DNA of 64,000 nucleotides. It comes from Pseudoips prasinana. Taxonomy: Eukaryota > Arthropoda > Insecta > Lepidoptera > Nolidae. Made by a program: the position numbers and the translations under genes. Position 1 is the stretch's first letter. The number at the start of each line of letters is the position of its first letter. This document shows positions 31,741 through 43,239 of this stretch, in pieces. The notes under the pieces were generated by a model. The model was not told the origin of the DNA, made no database searches, and saw only the letters and a program-made list of their open reading frames with translations. The stretch spans positions 21,674,001-21,738,000 of the forward strand of contig OX621247.1 in NCBI GenBank assembly GCA_951640165.1, given 5' to 3'.

Positions 31741-31990
31741 CAAAACCAGGTTGTGTCAAATATGCACATAACCTAAAAAAAAATATGTTAAATATTAGTA
31801 AAGTCTTTTCGCATTATAGTATGTATGAACTTGTCATAAAATATCTTTAGCTTTACTATTTTTATCTGACTGGTCATGGTATCATTGAAAGTTGGGAGGT
31901 GTTAATGCCTCCACCGTATAGTTCTGACCTTGCACCTTTTTTTAAAAAAAATGCAAAGAATCTTTTTCCCCAACCTATTATGAATAATTT

Positions 31991-32260
31991 GACGGTCACC
32001 GTAGCCCAGTTGGTAGTGCTCCTACCTACGAAGCTGGTGGTCCTGGGTTCGAATCCCGGTAAGTGCAAATATTTATGTGATGAGCACGAATATTTGTTTC
32101 TGAGTCATGGATGTTTTCTATGTTTTTAAGTATTTATCTAACTATATAAGTATGTATATCGTCGCCTGGTACCCATAGTACAAGCTTTGCTTAGTTTGGG
32201 GCTAGGATGATCTGTGTGACATTGTCCCTAGATATAAGATATTATTATTAATTACCCTAT
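31991..32260 (+). mobile_element. tRNA-derived SINE (family A)
   Basis: Head GACGGTCACCGTAGCCCAG with TTGGTAGTG (A box), then CTGGGTTCGAATCCCGG (B box with T-arm), about 35 nt apart. The body follows (GATGAGCACGAATATTTG, GAGTCATGGATGTTTTC), then a 3' end (GCTTAGTTTGGGGCTAGG, GTGACATTGTCCCTAG) and an ATT-rich tail. It is nearly identical to 43.9 kb, so the family was recently active. Confidence 0.8.
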
Positions 32261-32847
32261 CTTATTTTTTTTGAATATGGTATTAACTGCTTGCTAGATC
32301 CTATAACAAAAATAAACTCAATTGTTTGTATAATAATTTAACGACTAGTTATAACTCAAGAGTTTGGACTTCAACAATAAAACTTTATATAATTTCAAAG
32401 AAAACCCAAGTCTTACTCCACTAGAAAGTTATTTAAGATGTCTAAAGTGGGCTCGCAAAATTTCTCTATGGATTCATTTTAAAATGAAGTGTTAAATATT
32501 GGTTTACGAAATTTAAATTTTTGGTTAAAGTAGTCTTATTCATTAATTTATCTCCAAGAGTTGATAACAAAGTTATGATTTATATTAAAATTATAAATGG
32601 TAAGCGAACCTATTCCTTTTTTAAAGGCCAGCAGAGCACTAGCGACTCCTCTGGATTCATGGGCGACTGGGCGATGCCGAAATTTTAACGACTATTTCTA
32701 TTTAACATCCCCATATTCTTATCGTGTCCCCATGCAAGCGTATGTACTTTTTGTCCTTGGATATAAAGGCTAGATCAATATTGTTTCCGCTTCGGCTATT
32801 CCCGACTATTTTTTGTAGAAACCAATATTTGCAGAATTTATCCTCCA
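32261..32847. other. no recognised feature
   Basis: No supported frame or repeat. Confidence 0.45.
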
Positions 32848-32989
32848 TAAATTAATCATCGAATCAGCCGAAGGACGTCCACTGCTGGACAAAGGCCTCC
32901 CCCAAAGATCTCCACGATTGCCGGTCTTGCGCTATTCGCATCCAGCGGTTTCCAGTGACCCGCACAAGGTCATCGGTCCGTAAATTAAT
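32848..32989 (-). mobile_element. RTE-type LINE tail with 9-bp target duplication
   Basis: The minus strand translates cleanly as TDDLVRVTGNRWMRIAQDRQ, then SWRSLGEAFVQQWTSFG and a stop, then a short tail containing GATGATTAAT. It is flanked by TAAATTAAT at 32,848-32,856 and 32,981-32,989. Only the last 41 or so codons were inserted, a typical 5'-truncated, dead-on-arrival copy, but the frame is undamaged. Confidence 0.8.
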
Positions 32990-32999
32990 ATACGCCAGA

Positions 33000-33189
33000 A
33001 ACTGTCACCGATCCGTAAGTGATTGGTGAGGTTAAGCAACTAGGCTTGCGGTTAGTCCATAGATGGGTTTAATTTCTGAGCGTCTCCGTGCTTTTGAGAG
33101 CAGGTTAAGCTGTCGGTCCGGGTTGTAACCAGTAGACAACAGTCGTTAAATCATGTCAGTGGCCCCTAACCACGATACGATAAGTAAGT
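33000..33189 (+). mobile_element. 5S rRNA-derived SINE
   Basis: Best head in the window: CCGATCC, GGTGAGGTTAAGCAACTAGG (box A and start of the intermediate element), CTTGCGGTTAG, CATAGATGGGT (box C). The body has GTCTCCGTGCTTTTGAGAG and AACAGTCGTTAAATCATG, and the tail GATACGATAAGTAAGTA. A Helitron begins directly after the tail. Confidence 0.7.
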
Positions 33190-33506
33190 AGTATAATAAA
33201 ATGGTAGGAAAGTCAAAACTGTACATTGAATATATTTTTAAAGGATACTTGGGGCGTGATCTACAATAGATATCGAAGCCAAAAATATAGATTTTAGAAT
33301 TTTTGTCTGTGTGTCTGTTTGTCTGTATGTATGTCCGGGCTAAACTCCAAAAATTACCTACTGCATGGATTTACATAAAATTTTGCATGAATATTACTAA
33401 GAGGTCGGGTCAACATATAGGCTACATATTATCACGCTATAACCCACTGGGGGGACCTGTGATAATTTATAAATTTAACGCGGGTAAAACCGCGGGGCAC
33501 AGCTTG
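33190..33506 (+). mobile_element. non-autonomous Helitron, second subfamily
   Basis: Shares AAAGTCAAAACTGTACATTG, ACTTGGGGCGTGATCTAC and ATGTCCGGGCTAAACTC. It ends with hairpin AACGCGGGTAAAACCGCGGG and a terminal CTTG, a mutated CTAG, then T. The first few bases are uncertain because they merge with the SINE tail. Confidence 0.75.
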
Positions 33507-34436
33507 TTAATCAATAAAAAGACTACATACAAAAGGACGAAAGTATGTATCTCGTAAATAAACCTGGTGACCCATGTCTTTGTTGCTTGGATAACAAAAT
33601 TGTTAACATCTAAGGGTGTTATCCACCTAAGGATATTAAAAAGAATACAATATTAAGATATAGTATTCTTATTAACACGTAAAAATTAAGGAAAAACAGC
33701 ACTTTCAATAGGAGTTCCTCTTAAAACTAATGACAAAACAGAAAAAAGAAACATTTTCATTAACACTTGATTGCATTTGACTGTAGGGATGCCTGAAAAT
33801 AAGCGCAGAAAACACGCAAATTAAGGTACGCTTGAGGTCACGTCTGTGGTTGCACTTACACAACGAAAATTAACTTTAATAAAATAAAGATATATATGAA
33901 CATACCTACATGCTCTTGCACGGACTAACTGTCACACATACAACGGAACTCTTTTGAAATAGACTTAGATATGACGACGTTAAAAAATGTGTAAATCTTA
34001 CCACTAAAAGTTTATTTAAGAGATAGCCTAATGGTTAAACCGTTGAGCTGTGGACAGTGGTCTTGAGTTGATACCCAAGACGTGGACCAAAGTCTTTTTA
34101 AATACATGAACGAGTTAGAAATTGATTAAAGCAATATTTAAAAATAATAGCTAAGCAAGATTAGACTTGGATCAATTATGACTATATTCTGTTTGGTTAA
34201 GCTCATACAAAAACGACATTCTTAATCAAATATTTCAATGCCCTTATTAACTTAGCAAAGTAAACCCAAAAATCTCTATAAAATTATCTGGCAGAGAAAG
34301 AGTCCCTACTACTTATCAGTAATTCCTTTATTCTTTACCTGCGTAGTAGACATCAGATATAAAAATCGTAAATATTAGATTAGGGTTAAATACATATTTA
34401 TTTATTTCAGTATTTTATTGATAGTATTTGCATGTT
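33507..34436. other. 5' flank of the CR1-group LINE, start not defined
   Basis: No ORF1-like frame is present. Some of this may be the 5' untranslated region of the LINE, but nothing marks where it begins. An in-frame stop at 34,422 limits the coding start. Confidence 0.4.
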
Positions 34437-37388
34437 ATGTGCGATACTGAAAATGAGCATAGTGATTCAGATACTTACTACTCAGCATGTAGTGATGGAG
34501 ACAGCTCCATCATTATTCCTTCACTTGCTGACTCTCTCGAATCCCAGTTCGCTGATGTCTCACGTAATTTTAATGTGATTCATATAAACGCCCAAAGCAT
34601 TCCGGCTCATTTCCCCGATATGCTGGCAAGCTTTGAATGTAAAAATATTCATGCAATCCTTGTATCAGAGTCATGGCTTAAGCCTTGTCTCCCTTCTGCC
34701 TCTTACTCACTTCCCGGCTTCCAGCTCATCAGAAATGATCGTGTTGGGGCAGGGGGTGGGGGGGTTGCCATTTATCTTCGGAGTCATATTAACTTCTCTT
34801 TAGTCAACTTGTCTTCACAGCCGCCGCCACAGAATGCTGGTGAGCATATATTAATAGAAGTTGAACTGCATCATACTAAAATATTACTTGGCGTGTACTA
34901 CTGTCCCTCTCTTCGTTTTAATTTCTTTTCCTCCTTTGAACTTTTACTCGAAACTTTTTCTCCATCTTATAGTCATACTATTATTATGGGAGATTTTAAC
35001 ACATGTTTGTTAAAAAAGGACTCTCGTGCCTCATCATTTGTTTCCGCTGCAGAATCTAGTAACCTTTTTATTCTTCCTCTAAACTCCACTCATCATTTTC
35101 CTAACTCTGTTCCTTCCCTTCTTGATGTCATCCTTGTCTCTTCGAAAGATCATGTCTCTAAGCATGGTCAGTGCTCTGCTAATGCCTTTTCTTACCACGA
35201 TCTTCTCTTCCTTTCATACAAAATTCGCCCTCCTAAACTAAAACCTAAGATTATTTTACAACGCAGTTTTGGTGGCATGGACTTGGATCGTCTTCGAGCC
35301 GATGCAGTTCACATAGATTGGTCTCCCCTATTCGCTACGGAATCCATTGATAAACAGGTTAGCATTTTCGATTCAAAAATAATAGATCTATATGATGTAC
35401 ACGCTCCTGTTCGTGCAATTAAAATTAAACATTTACCCGCGCCGTGGCTTAACAGCGAGCTAAAGAACCTTCTCATTAAAAAAGCTTTAGCTAAATCTCG
35501 ATACACAAGCCGACCTAGTGATTACAATCGCGAGAAATATATTGCCTTAAGAAATCATTCCAATAAGGTGTGTAGGAGTGCACAACGCCGATATATCCAC
35601 AACTCCGTCGAAAATGGAGATCCAAGCAAAGTTTGGAAATTTCTAAGATCATTGGGAGTTGGAAAAGCTCGAAATGACGCTACTCTGAATAAACTAGATA
35701 CCGACTCTTTAAATAAACATTTCTCTTCCTCGCCCAATTTCGATAGGGCAACTAAAGCTAGTACTTTAAATTATCTTTCATCTATTCCACCTCCCAACTA
35801 TTCTCCTTTTTCTTTTTGTCAATTTACTGATTGTGACGTGAAGAAGAGTATTGTATCCATTACGTCTAATGCCGTTGGAGATGACGGCATCACCCGTAAT
35901 ATGGTCCTGCCTATCCTTGATGAAATCCTACCTGCCATATGTCACATCCTCAATTCCTCCATAACACGCGGTACTTTTCCATCTGTTTGGAAAGATGCCA
36001 AAATTATTCCTCTCCCCAAGAAGTCCAATCCCGCTTCCTTTGGTGATTATCGCCCAATTTCAATTTTGCCTTTCCTCTCCAAAGTCCTTGAACGCCTTGT
36101 TCATAACCAGATCAGTACTTTCCTTACCAAAAACGATCTCCTCAATCCTTTCCAATCTGGTTTTCGTCCTGGGCATAGTACAACCACCGCCCTGGTCCAT
36201 ATTACGGAGGACATTAGATCTGGCATGGAGCGCGGAGATCTTACAGTGCTAGCACTACTGGATTTCAGTAACGCATTTAATGCCGTGGATTTTGACGTAT
36301 TGCTTGGAATCTTACGCTCTCTTAACGTATCTCCAACAGTAATTGAGTGGTTTCACAGTTACCTGTCTGGCCGCCGGCAGTATATTTGTATTGATGACAC
36401 TCGTTCTTCTTGGTGCAATACTACAGCAGGTGTGCCTCAGGGTGGCGTTTTATCTCCTCTACTTTTCGCAATTTTCATAAATTCAATCTCTAATCAACTT
36501 CTTTCCTCCTACCACCTTTATGCGGATGACCTTCAAATCTATTGCCAAGCTTCCAACGATAAATTATCAGAAGCAGTAGATGTAATAAATGCAGATCTGG
36601 CTAAAATAAGCAACTGGAGCCATGCACACGGACTACAAGTCAATCCACTCAAGACACAGGTCATGGTAGTTGGTAGTTCTAGGATGATATCTAGGGTTTC
36701 GTGGTCACAACTACCACAGCTTAATTTCGATGGCAATATAATTCCCTTAAGCGATAACGTCAAGAATCTTGGTCTTTTTTTTGACCGCTGCCTATCCTGG
36801 GATATCCAAATGAAGAACGTTAGTCGTAGATTGTACGCTTCCTTTGGATCTCTACGTAGGTTAATAAATTTTTTACCTATTACCACCAAAACTGCCCTCG
36901 CACAATCGCTCCTTCTTCCAATACTAGATTATGCAGATGTCAGCTATCTTGATCTCACTGAGGCCCAGCTTGATAAACTTGAGCGTCTCCAGAACGTCTG
37001 TATAAGATTCATATTTGGGCTCCGTAAATATGATCATGTTTCCGAATTTCGTACTAAGCTCAAGTGGCTCCCTGTACGCCTTCGCCGGAATGCTCATACT
37101 CTTACACTTCTCTACAACATTATTTTTAGTCCAACCGCTCCCTCTTATCTCAAAAATCGCTTTTCATTCCTACATGAGTCACATTCAAGATTACTGAGAT
37201 CGTCAGAAAATCTCAAGTTAAAAATGCCAGCGCATTCTACTAATTTTCTTGACAAATCTTTTTCCATACAAAGTGTTCGATTGTGGAATGCACTGCCTTT
37301 AGTAGTCAGACGTGCACAAAGTTTGCAAGAATTCCAAAGACTTGTCAAGAATCACTATCTGTCACTACAAGACTCACAACACAATTAG
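34437..37388 (+). CDS. non-LTR retrotransposon endonuclease/reverse transcriptase (CR1/L2/Jockey group)
   Basis: The protein should nick chromosomal DNA and copy its own RNA at the nick (target-primed reverse transcription). It has 983 residues from the first ATG. The APE-type endonuclease comes first: INAQS (N51), SESWL (E78), GDFN (D186, N188) and a late SYHD (H254, where SDH is usual). The reverse transcriptase follows: LDFSNAF (D609), VPQGG (666-670) and YADD (695-698). The C-terminal part includes VRLWNALP. No stop or frameshift interrupts it. There is no ORF1, and an in-frame stop lies at 34,422. The group assignment rests on motif style and the microsatellite tail and is less sure than the function. 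Relatives: 60.9 kb and a tail at 55.6 kb. Confidence 0.9.
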   Translation: MCDTENEHSDSDTYYSACSDGDSSIIIPSLADSLESQFADVSRNFNVIHINAQSIPAHFPDMLASFECKNIHAILVSESWLKPCLPSASYSLPGFQLIRNDRVGAGGGGVAIYLRSHINFSLVNLSSQPPPQNAGEHILIEVELHHTKILLGVYYCPSLRFNFFSSFELLLETFSPSYSHTIIMGDFNTCLLKKDSRASSFVSAAESSNLFILPLNSTHHFPNSVPSLLDVILVSSKDHVSKHGQCSANAFSYHDLLFLSYKIRPPKLKPKIILQRSFGGMDLDRLRADAVHIDWSPLFATESIDKQVSIFDSKIIDLYDVHAPVRAIKIKHLPAPWLNSELKNLLIKKALAKSRYTSRPSDYNREKYIALRNHSNKVCRSAQRRYIHNSVENGDPSKVWKFLRSLGVGKARNDATLNKLDTDSLNKHFSSSPNFDRATKASTLNYLSSIPPPNYSPFSFCQFTDCDVKKSIVSITSNAVGDDGITRNMVLPILDEILPAICHILNSSITRGTFPSVWKDAKIIPLPKKSNPASFGDYRPISILPFLSKVLERLVHNQISTFLTKNDLLNPFQSGFRPGHSTTTALVHITEDIRSGMERGDLTVLALLDFSNAFNAVDFDVLLGILRSLNVSPTVIEWFHSYLSGRRQYICIDDTRSSWCNTTAGVPQGGVLSPLLFAIFINSISNQLLSSYHLYADDLQIYCQASNDKLSEAVDVINADLAKISNWSHAHGLQVNPLKTQVMVVGSSRMISRVSWSQLPQLNFDGNIIPLSDNVKNLGLFFDRCLSWDIQMKNVSRRLYASFGSLRRLINFLPITTKTALAQSLLLPILDYADVSYLDLTEAQLDKLERLQNVCIRFIFGLRKYDHVSEFRTKLKWLPVRLRRNAHTLTLLYNIIFSPTAPSYLKNRFSFLHESHSRLLRSSENLKLKMPAHSTNFLDKSFSIQSVRLWNALPLVVRRAQSLQEFQRLVKNHYLSLQDSQHN

Positions 37389-37676
37389 GGACATAATATA
37401 TTATATGTATTTATTATTTGTAAAATGTTTATATTTTCTTTTTATTTATTTCTTTATTGATTGTACCCATAGGTACTATTTGTAATGTACCTGTACACCG
37501 ACAACTGCCCCTCTCAATAACTCCATTCTCCGATCTTTACTTTGGTTGTCTGGAAGAGATCACATTTTGTGATAAGACCGCCCATTGTATACTTTTAAGT
37601 AAGTTTAATTGTTTTTTATTTTGTTATTTCATTGGTGTACAATAAAGAGTTTATCTATCTATCTATCTATCTATTT
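37389..37676 (+). repeat. 3' untranslated region and TATC microsatellite tail of the LINE
   Basis: The noncoding 3' end contains CACCGACAACTGCCCCTCTC, TTTGGTTGTCTGGAAGAGA and TAAGACCGCCCATTGTA. It ends AATAAAGAGTTTATC followed by several TATC units instead of poly(A). Such tails are common in CR1/L2-like elements. The copy at 61.4-61.7 kb has the same ending. Confidence 0.8.
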
Positions 37677-38657
37677 ATATATTCTTTCTGGCAGATAAGC
37701 TCTTAGTTCTAGGACCCAAAATATGTAGATAGAGCCATTTCCACAAAAGATTACTCTCTGTAGGACAAGGTCGGCGGTCATCGACGACCTTTCATGTCGT
37801 AAAGGAATCCTCTTAAGTATCTTACAGTAGATAAAAGACTCTGATCTGCCGATTTCTACCTATTTAATAATCGATTATTGCCCGAGGGTTCGACGGATTA
37901 CCATATCAAAAGAATGCATGATCTTCATGTCAAATTGGTAAAACATTCGGCTCAAAGGCGTGAGGCGTGAAGCGTTAGCAGTTTTATTACATTCAGGAAA
38001 TTCTTGGGAATATTAGAGGTTTTCATATAAACCTACTACCTATATTTGTCGGCATGGTAGTGGTAGGTACTGATGTTACATTTCTATACATAAGATCACT
38101 TAGCCTACTTCTTATACTTTTTTCTTCGTCACATACAAGATGAAACATACTTAGTGAAGGAAACTCGAGGAGCCACCGACCTATGAAACAGAACTTATAA
38201 AAAATGTAGTTTGTCAAATATGAAAATATTTTTTTTATCACTATCATGTATGCTTCAGCTAATTATTGCATTATTGTATGAGAAGTTAATTATATTTATA
38301 GTATTTTTTTTTCTAATTACACGTTGCTCAGTTACATATACTTACCAATTACGCTCAGTATTTTACGACCACCTTGTATATTTTAAAAAATAAACACGAT
38401 ACAAAATAGTCCTTCTTAAATATATGCTAACTAATCAGGTATCGTATTTTAATACTGGTTTATTTAACTGTTACCTAGAAGAGATCGTACCTAGCGATAA
38501 CACCACCATTCGTACAATTTCGTAAAGCATGTCTATGTTAATTTGGTGTCAGTATTTTGGTGTACACTTAAGAGTTAGGTATTTACTTGTGACGAGCGAC
38601 GATCGATCTACATATTAATTTTAAAGTTGCTTAATTTAAAAGCCTATGATAATAATA
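37677..38657. other. no recognised feature
   Basis: No supported frame or repeat. Confidence 0.45.
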
Positions 38658-38908
38658 GCCTGGGACATTTTTCACACACGGCCACGGCTCTCAAACTAGG
38701 CAGAACTATGGAAAACAGGTAACTGATATATTAAAATTTACATATACTACTTCTCTTTTGTAAATACATACTTTATAGATAGTTACACACAGACAAAGGA
38801 CAAACAGACATGTTCATGCACGAAAATATCTGTCCTGGGTGGGAATTGAAACCACGACCTGCGGCGTGATAGGCAAGCATTTACCAACAGCGCCAACCGA
38901 CCCGTCAT
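38658..38908 (-). mobile_element. tRNA-derived SINE (family B)
   Basis: On the minus strand: GGGTCGGTTGGCGCTGTTGG (A box), GTGGTTTCAATTCCCACCC (B box with one change), a body with TGTTTGTCCTTTGTCTG, and 3' GGCCGTGTGTGAAAAATG. It is full length but diverged. Confidence 0.7.
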
Positions 38909-39734
38909 TGAGCGACGCCTACATAACCTAGATACCACAATCATCAGGTCGTAACCTCTCACTTAAGCTATCCTTTTGTAACGTGCTGTAATAACAAGCG
39001 GATTAAAGTTGTTATTTCTGCTGAAACTGTACGACCCGTGAAAGTGTTTAAGAGTTCCATTGCTAAAGTTCTTTGACCTGTAGCTTTTCTAGAATACAAG
39101 CTTAAGATATCACGTCACAACTTTTTATAAAGAACAGGTGGACGTGTCTTCTATTTATTTAGTAAGTTTTCTTACCATATATTCTTTTTACTTTATTAAT
39201 AAGTCTTGTTGCAGTAACTCCTTTGTTTTGAAAGTTTAGCTTGCGGAGGTTGGTGTCAACTTGAAAGTGTCATCTTCTACATATGACAACAATTATGTAT
39301 TCAGAACTTAGTCAAAGAACTTAGTCAAAGATTGTCATATATTGTAGACAGGTCTCGTTCACGGTAAAAAATTAAGGCAAATTATTATCTTTTGGTTGCC
39401 CCGACGTTTCGGCATTGATTGCACTGTGGTCACCCGTGCATTCCACACCGAATGTAATTTATTTTCGTGACCGAGACCCGTGTCCACAATATATGAATGT
39501 GTACATATCGCGAACTTTTAAAAACATTATTAAATAAAGATTTTTGGCACAAGCATTACAATACGTTTAAGTGGCGTAACTTAAACTGCCATCGCTATAA
39601 ATATGGATTACACCGACTTTGTTCTTTATTGGGCTTGTAAATGTAGGTAAAGGGATGATTGATTAAATACTGTAGACCATGTTTGGCGCAATTTGGAAGA
39701 TTACAAGTGAATTAGATTTTATTTTAGATACATA
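38909..39734. other. no gene; short tandem and repeat traces
   Basis: At 39,303-39,328 GAACTTAGTCAAA occurs twice in tandem. Around 39,390-39,480 TTGCCCCGACGTTTCGGC and TTGCACTGTGGTCAC recall another common moth repeat, too short to bound. Confidence 0.4.
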
Positions 39735-39805
39735 GACTAAACGCCTGTTTCCCAGAGGGGTCAGCAGTGACAACGGACTTCCATTTGTCACGATAGTTTA
39801 TTTAT
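39735..39805 (-). mobile_element. RTE-type LINE tail fragment
   Basis: On the minus strand GTGACAAATGGAAGTCCGTT and CTCTGGGAAACAGGCG encode DKWKSV and SGKQA, the same end as at 4.2 and 24.4 kb. Confidence 0.6.
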
Positions 39806-40129
39806 TAATTGTTAACAAAGTCTAAGATGTTAAAAATAAATTAAATCACAGCATGTAATTAATGCAGCATAAATAACTTTTTGTTTTGCTTACCAAAGTC
39901 TAACAAAATTGCGGCCAGCTACCTGAATTTATCGAGGGTCTTTTTTCCATTTGAACTCGCTATCAATAGAACGCTATACTAGTAACTAAAATTGTGTTGT
40001 CATGACAACTTTCCACTGCACACTAATAACTTTACACTATATGGGACACTTCGTCCGGTGCAAGGCTCTGAAGAAATCCAAAGGTCGTCCGCTAGGATTT
40101 CTGTGTTCTGAGCAACTTACAGCTAGTAT
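39806..40129. other. no recognised feature
   Basis: Short A+T-rich interval with no supported feature. Confidence 0.4.
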
Positions 40130-40347
40130 CAGCATTTCAGCCAAAGTAGGTACCTCCACTGCAGGACAAAAGCCTCCCCTAAGAATGGAGGGACATGCCA
40201 TAATCGCTACGCTTGGCAGACGGGTTGATCGCAGTTTGATGGCCATAGGTCACAGAAAAACGCTGCTGTCTGTTCTCTGGGTGGGATTTTCCACGGACGT
40301 TTTCTACGCTCCCTACGGAATGAGATGTAGTAGTATTCTATGCCACT
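40130..40347 (+). repeat. dispersed repeat (TGGACAAAGG family)
   Basis: CTCCACTGCAGGACAAAAGC, GAATGGAGGGACATGCCAT, GCAGACGGGTTGATCGCAG and CTGTTCTCTGGGTGGG, ending ATTCTATGCCAC. Confidence 0.65.
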
Positions 40348-42237
40348 AGTACACAACATGTTTATTATGATTGTTCAAATGTTATTTATCATCAATATTG
40401 CAAACAAGCTTGAATAATATTTACTGACATATCCACTATTTTGAACGTGTAAACTGTAAAGTTCATGGCACAAAATAAAATAATTAAAGTTCTTTTTCAC
40501 TATAAATACCTAACTTCTACACAGAACATATATAATGAGACAAAATTACTAAACATCACCCAAATCTATCAATAGAATACAGCTATTTTAATTCGGAAAA
40601 TCTTAAACAAAGGCACCGTTTTTATGCGTATAGATAAGTATTATAGGTACACGCAGTCCGCACACAGTCTAAGTATCGCGTCATAGAGTCATAGATTGTA
40701 TGCTTATTTTAGTTCCACCCACACAATGTATCAACTAAAATTGTTAAATTTTGGCAATAGTTTAGCTTACCTACATTAACTACATTTTGCGCATTGTAAA
40801 CTACCAAATTGTTTGTGATTTAAATATCGATACTTAGTTTATTTCACCTCGCAGTGATTATGAAATTGTAATCTTTGAGAAATAAAGAATTTCGAACCGT
40901 TAAACTGGGTGTTCCAAACACTCAATTTACAGGTTTTGCTTAACTTATTCAACGTCGTTCATCACCCCCATGCCACTGATTCATATCAAAACTGTCATAG
41001 GCACCATGTACATGATATTAATTTGCTTTATGGCACATTTAAATATAAAGTCCATTTGTTTTTTTTTATTGTCTAACAATTTTCAAGATGGTTTATGGTT
41101 TAGATATTATTTATCGCTGTTTACGTCAAGAAATTATGATATTAAAATTCTTAAAGATTTTCTTCAAATATTTCTGAAGTTCAAAAGGAACCATTTATCA
41201 TAACAAATTAGTCATTAGTGTCATCTTGTAGTTTATAGTTGAATTCATATGGCGTATCAAAATGATGTCTCTCTGTAATGTTCTCTATTTAAATCTATTG
41301 AGAGCTTGAGCAATATGTTATGATTAATGGTGTTAAGGGAGTCGTCGAAACTTGGTAACAGAAAAAAATTGCTATACATATTAGCTACTACGTATGAAAA
41401 AAGTAATTTTATTTTTCTGCTTAATTTATACTGCCACTACTAACCTACTGGTTATACCACAGAGCAATGTTCTAGAATATTGGATTCGCAAATTATTAAT
41501 AATCATCATACACATATTATTATAATACTGTATAATCGCCTTCCGACCTCGGTATCGATCACCTCGACTTAATTATAAAAATACATGGCCGCGTTTTCAA
41601 AATAACGTCCTCGTTAGCCAAGCAGTAGAATCAAAAGTAGCCAAAGTAGTTGTTCAAGGTTCAGAATACCTAAAAATAAATACTTTGTATCCATCATAAG
41701 TCTGTTAATAAAAGTTCTTTTTGTGATACATTAATGCAATTACTGGCCAATTTTTTTTTTTCACATGAACTCCATATTTAATTTCCGGCAACTTAAACGG
41801 AGTCCTAATTTTCTGTAAAATGCGTTATAGACATTTATAGTTTATAGTTATAAGGTTCCTACTTACACTGACAACCATAACACCGAACAGCACCGACAAT
41901 ATATTATAAAACTTAGCAATTTTACTGATACATTGTAACCGCCACTCCACATGAATATTCCAGGCAGACAACAGCAACAACGGTCAACTCCCTTAAGTAT
42001 TCACCACATATTTATGAGAATTTCAGTATACAACAGCACTTGATACGCTACAGTCTTCCGTTAAGGCTATCCACATCCTTTGTATGTTGGAAATTTTGGC
42101 TGAGTGCCTTCATAGCGGTGACGGCGGCCGGATGTATTAACCACCAACTATTGGGTATAGTTTCCACACACAGCGATGGAGCGGAGATGAATGTAAAACC
42201 ACACTCGATTTTCGCGAGGTCCTACAAAATTGTTGCT
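40348..42237. other. long A+T-rich stretch, nothing recognised
   Basis: Several short frames (for example 40,970-41,203) have no family signature. I see no repeat I can name. Confidence 0.45.
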
Positions 42238-42772
42238 CTTTAGGGTTCCGAAGCCAAATGGCAAAAAACGGAACCCTAATAGATTCGTCATGTCTGTCTG
42301 TCCGTCCGTATTTTCACAGCCACTTTTTTCCGAAACTATAAGAGCTGTACTGTTGAACTTGGTAAGTAGATGTATTACGTGAACCGCATTAAGATTTTCA
42401 CACAAAAATAGAAAAAGAACAATAATTTTGGGGGTTCCCCATACATAGAACTGAAACTCGAAATTTTTTTACCCATTACATTTACCCATACATGTGGCGT
42501 ATCTCCATATAGGTCTTCCAAAATGATATTGAGGTTTCTATTATAATTTTTTTCTAAACTGAATAGTTTTCTCGAGAGACACTTCCAAAGTGGTAAAATG
42601 AGTGCCCCCGCCCCCCTGTAACTTCTAAAATAAGAGAATGATAAAACTAAAAAAAATATATGATGTACATTACCATGAAAACCGCAATTTACCTTTCATT
42701 TAATCAACTGAAATACTTGCTGCTACGAAACCCTTCATGGGCAAGTCCGACTCGCACTTGGCCGGTTTATTT
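42238..42772 (+). repeat. conserved dispersed lepidopteran repeat (GGGTTCCG family)
   Basis: Begins TTTAGGGTTCCGAAGCC and shortly after shows CGGAACCCT, so its first 36 bp form a hairpin. It then has CTGTCTGTCCGTCCG, CGAAACTATAAGAGCTG, GTGAACCGCATTAAGATT, GAGAGACACTTCCAAAGTGG and finally GGGCAAGTCCGACTCGCACT with TGGCCG. I know this sequence from several moth and butterfly genomes at high similarity. It has no clear terminal repeats, no ORF and no known class to me. Confidence 0.7.
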
Positions 42773-43039
42773 TGTTGTAGAGTTCCCTGACTCCAATAAC
42801 TTACATAAAAAGCATTTTTTGTGTTGGAAGAATAATTTAATGTATCAGAATATCTCTTATATTTTGTCTCTTGTCGCAAACTTATAAAAAATTGACATAA
42901 ACTTCACATATTTCGATAATATCTTTCATACTCTATTCCCTATTATTTTACACCCTTGACGGTAAAACTTTTATAAACTTTGAATGTCATATATATTTAC
43001 ATTGAATCAACTGCCTAAAAAAATAATTTCATTCATTTA

Positions 43040-43239
43040 AATTTCATAACGATACTTCCATACAACTTTTCATCTCGCTTTTCAACCCTTTTTTTGCATT
43101 AAAAAGTAGTCTATGTCCTTCCTCAGGCTCTAGACTATCTGTGAACTAAATTTTATTGAAATTGATTCAGTAGTTATAGCGTGAAAGCGCGACAAACAGA
43201 CAGACCGAGTTACTATCGCTTTTATAATATTAGTAAAGA
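43040..43239 (-). mobile_element. Helitron-like fragment, 5' end
   Basis: On the minus strand it begins TCTTTACTAATATTATAAAA after A, followed by CTGTCTGTTTGTCGCGC and a region with AGTCTAGAGCCTGAGGAAGG. The start is like Lep1-type Helitrons. The 3' hairpin and CTAG are not visible, so the class is probable only. Confidence 0.5.

Noticed and set aside
35309..37348. Several frames opposite or offset to the LINE ORF
   Set aside because: Shadows of the endonuclease/reverse transcriptase reading frame.
42040..42243. 67-codon frame just before the GGGTTCCG repeat
   Set aside because: Ends in the repeat and has no recognisable protein similarity.
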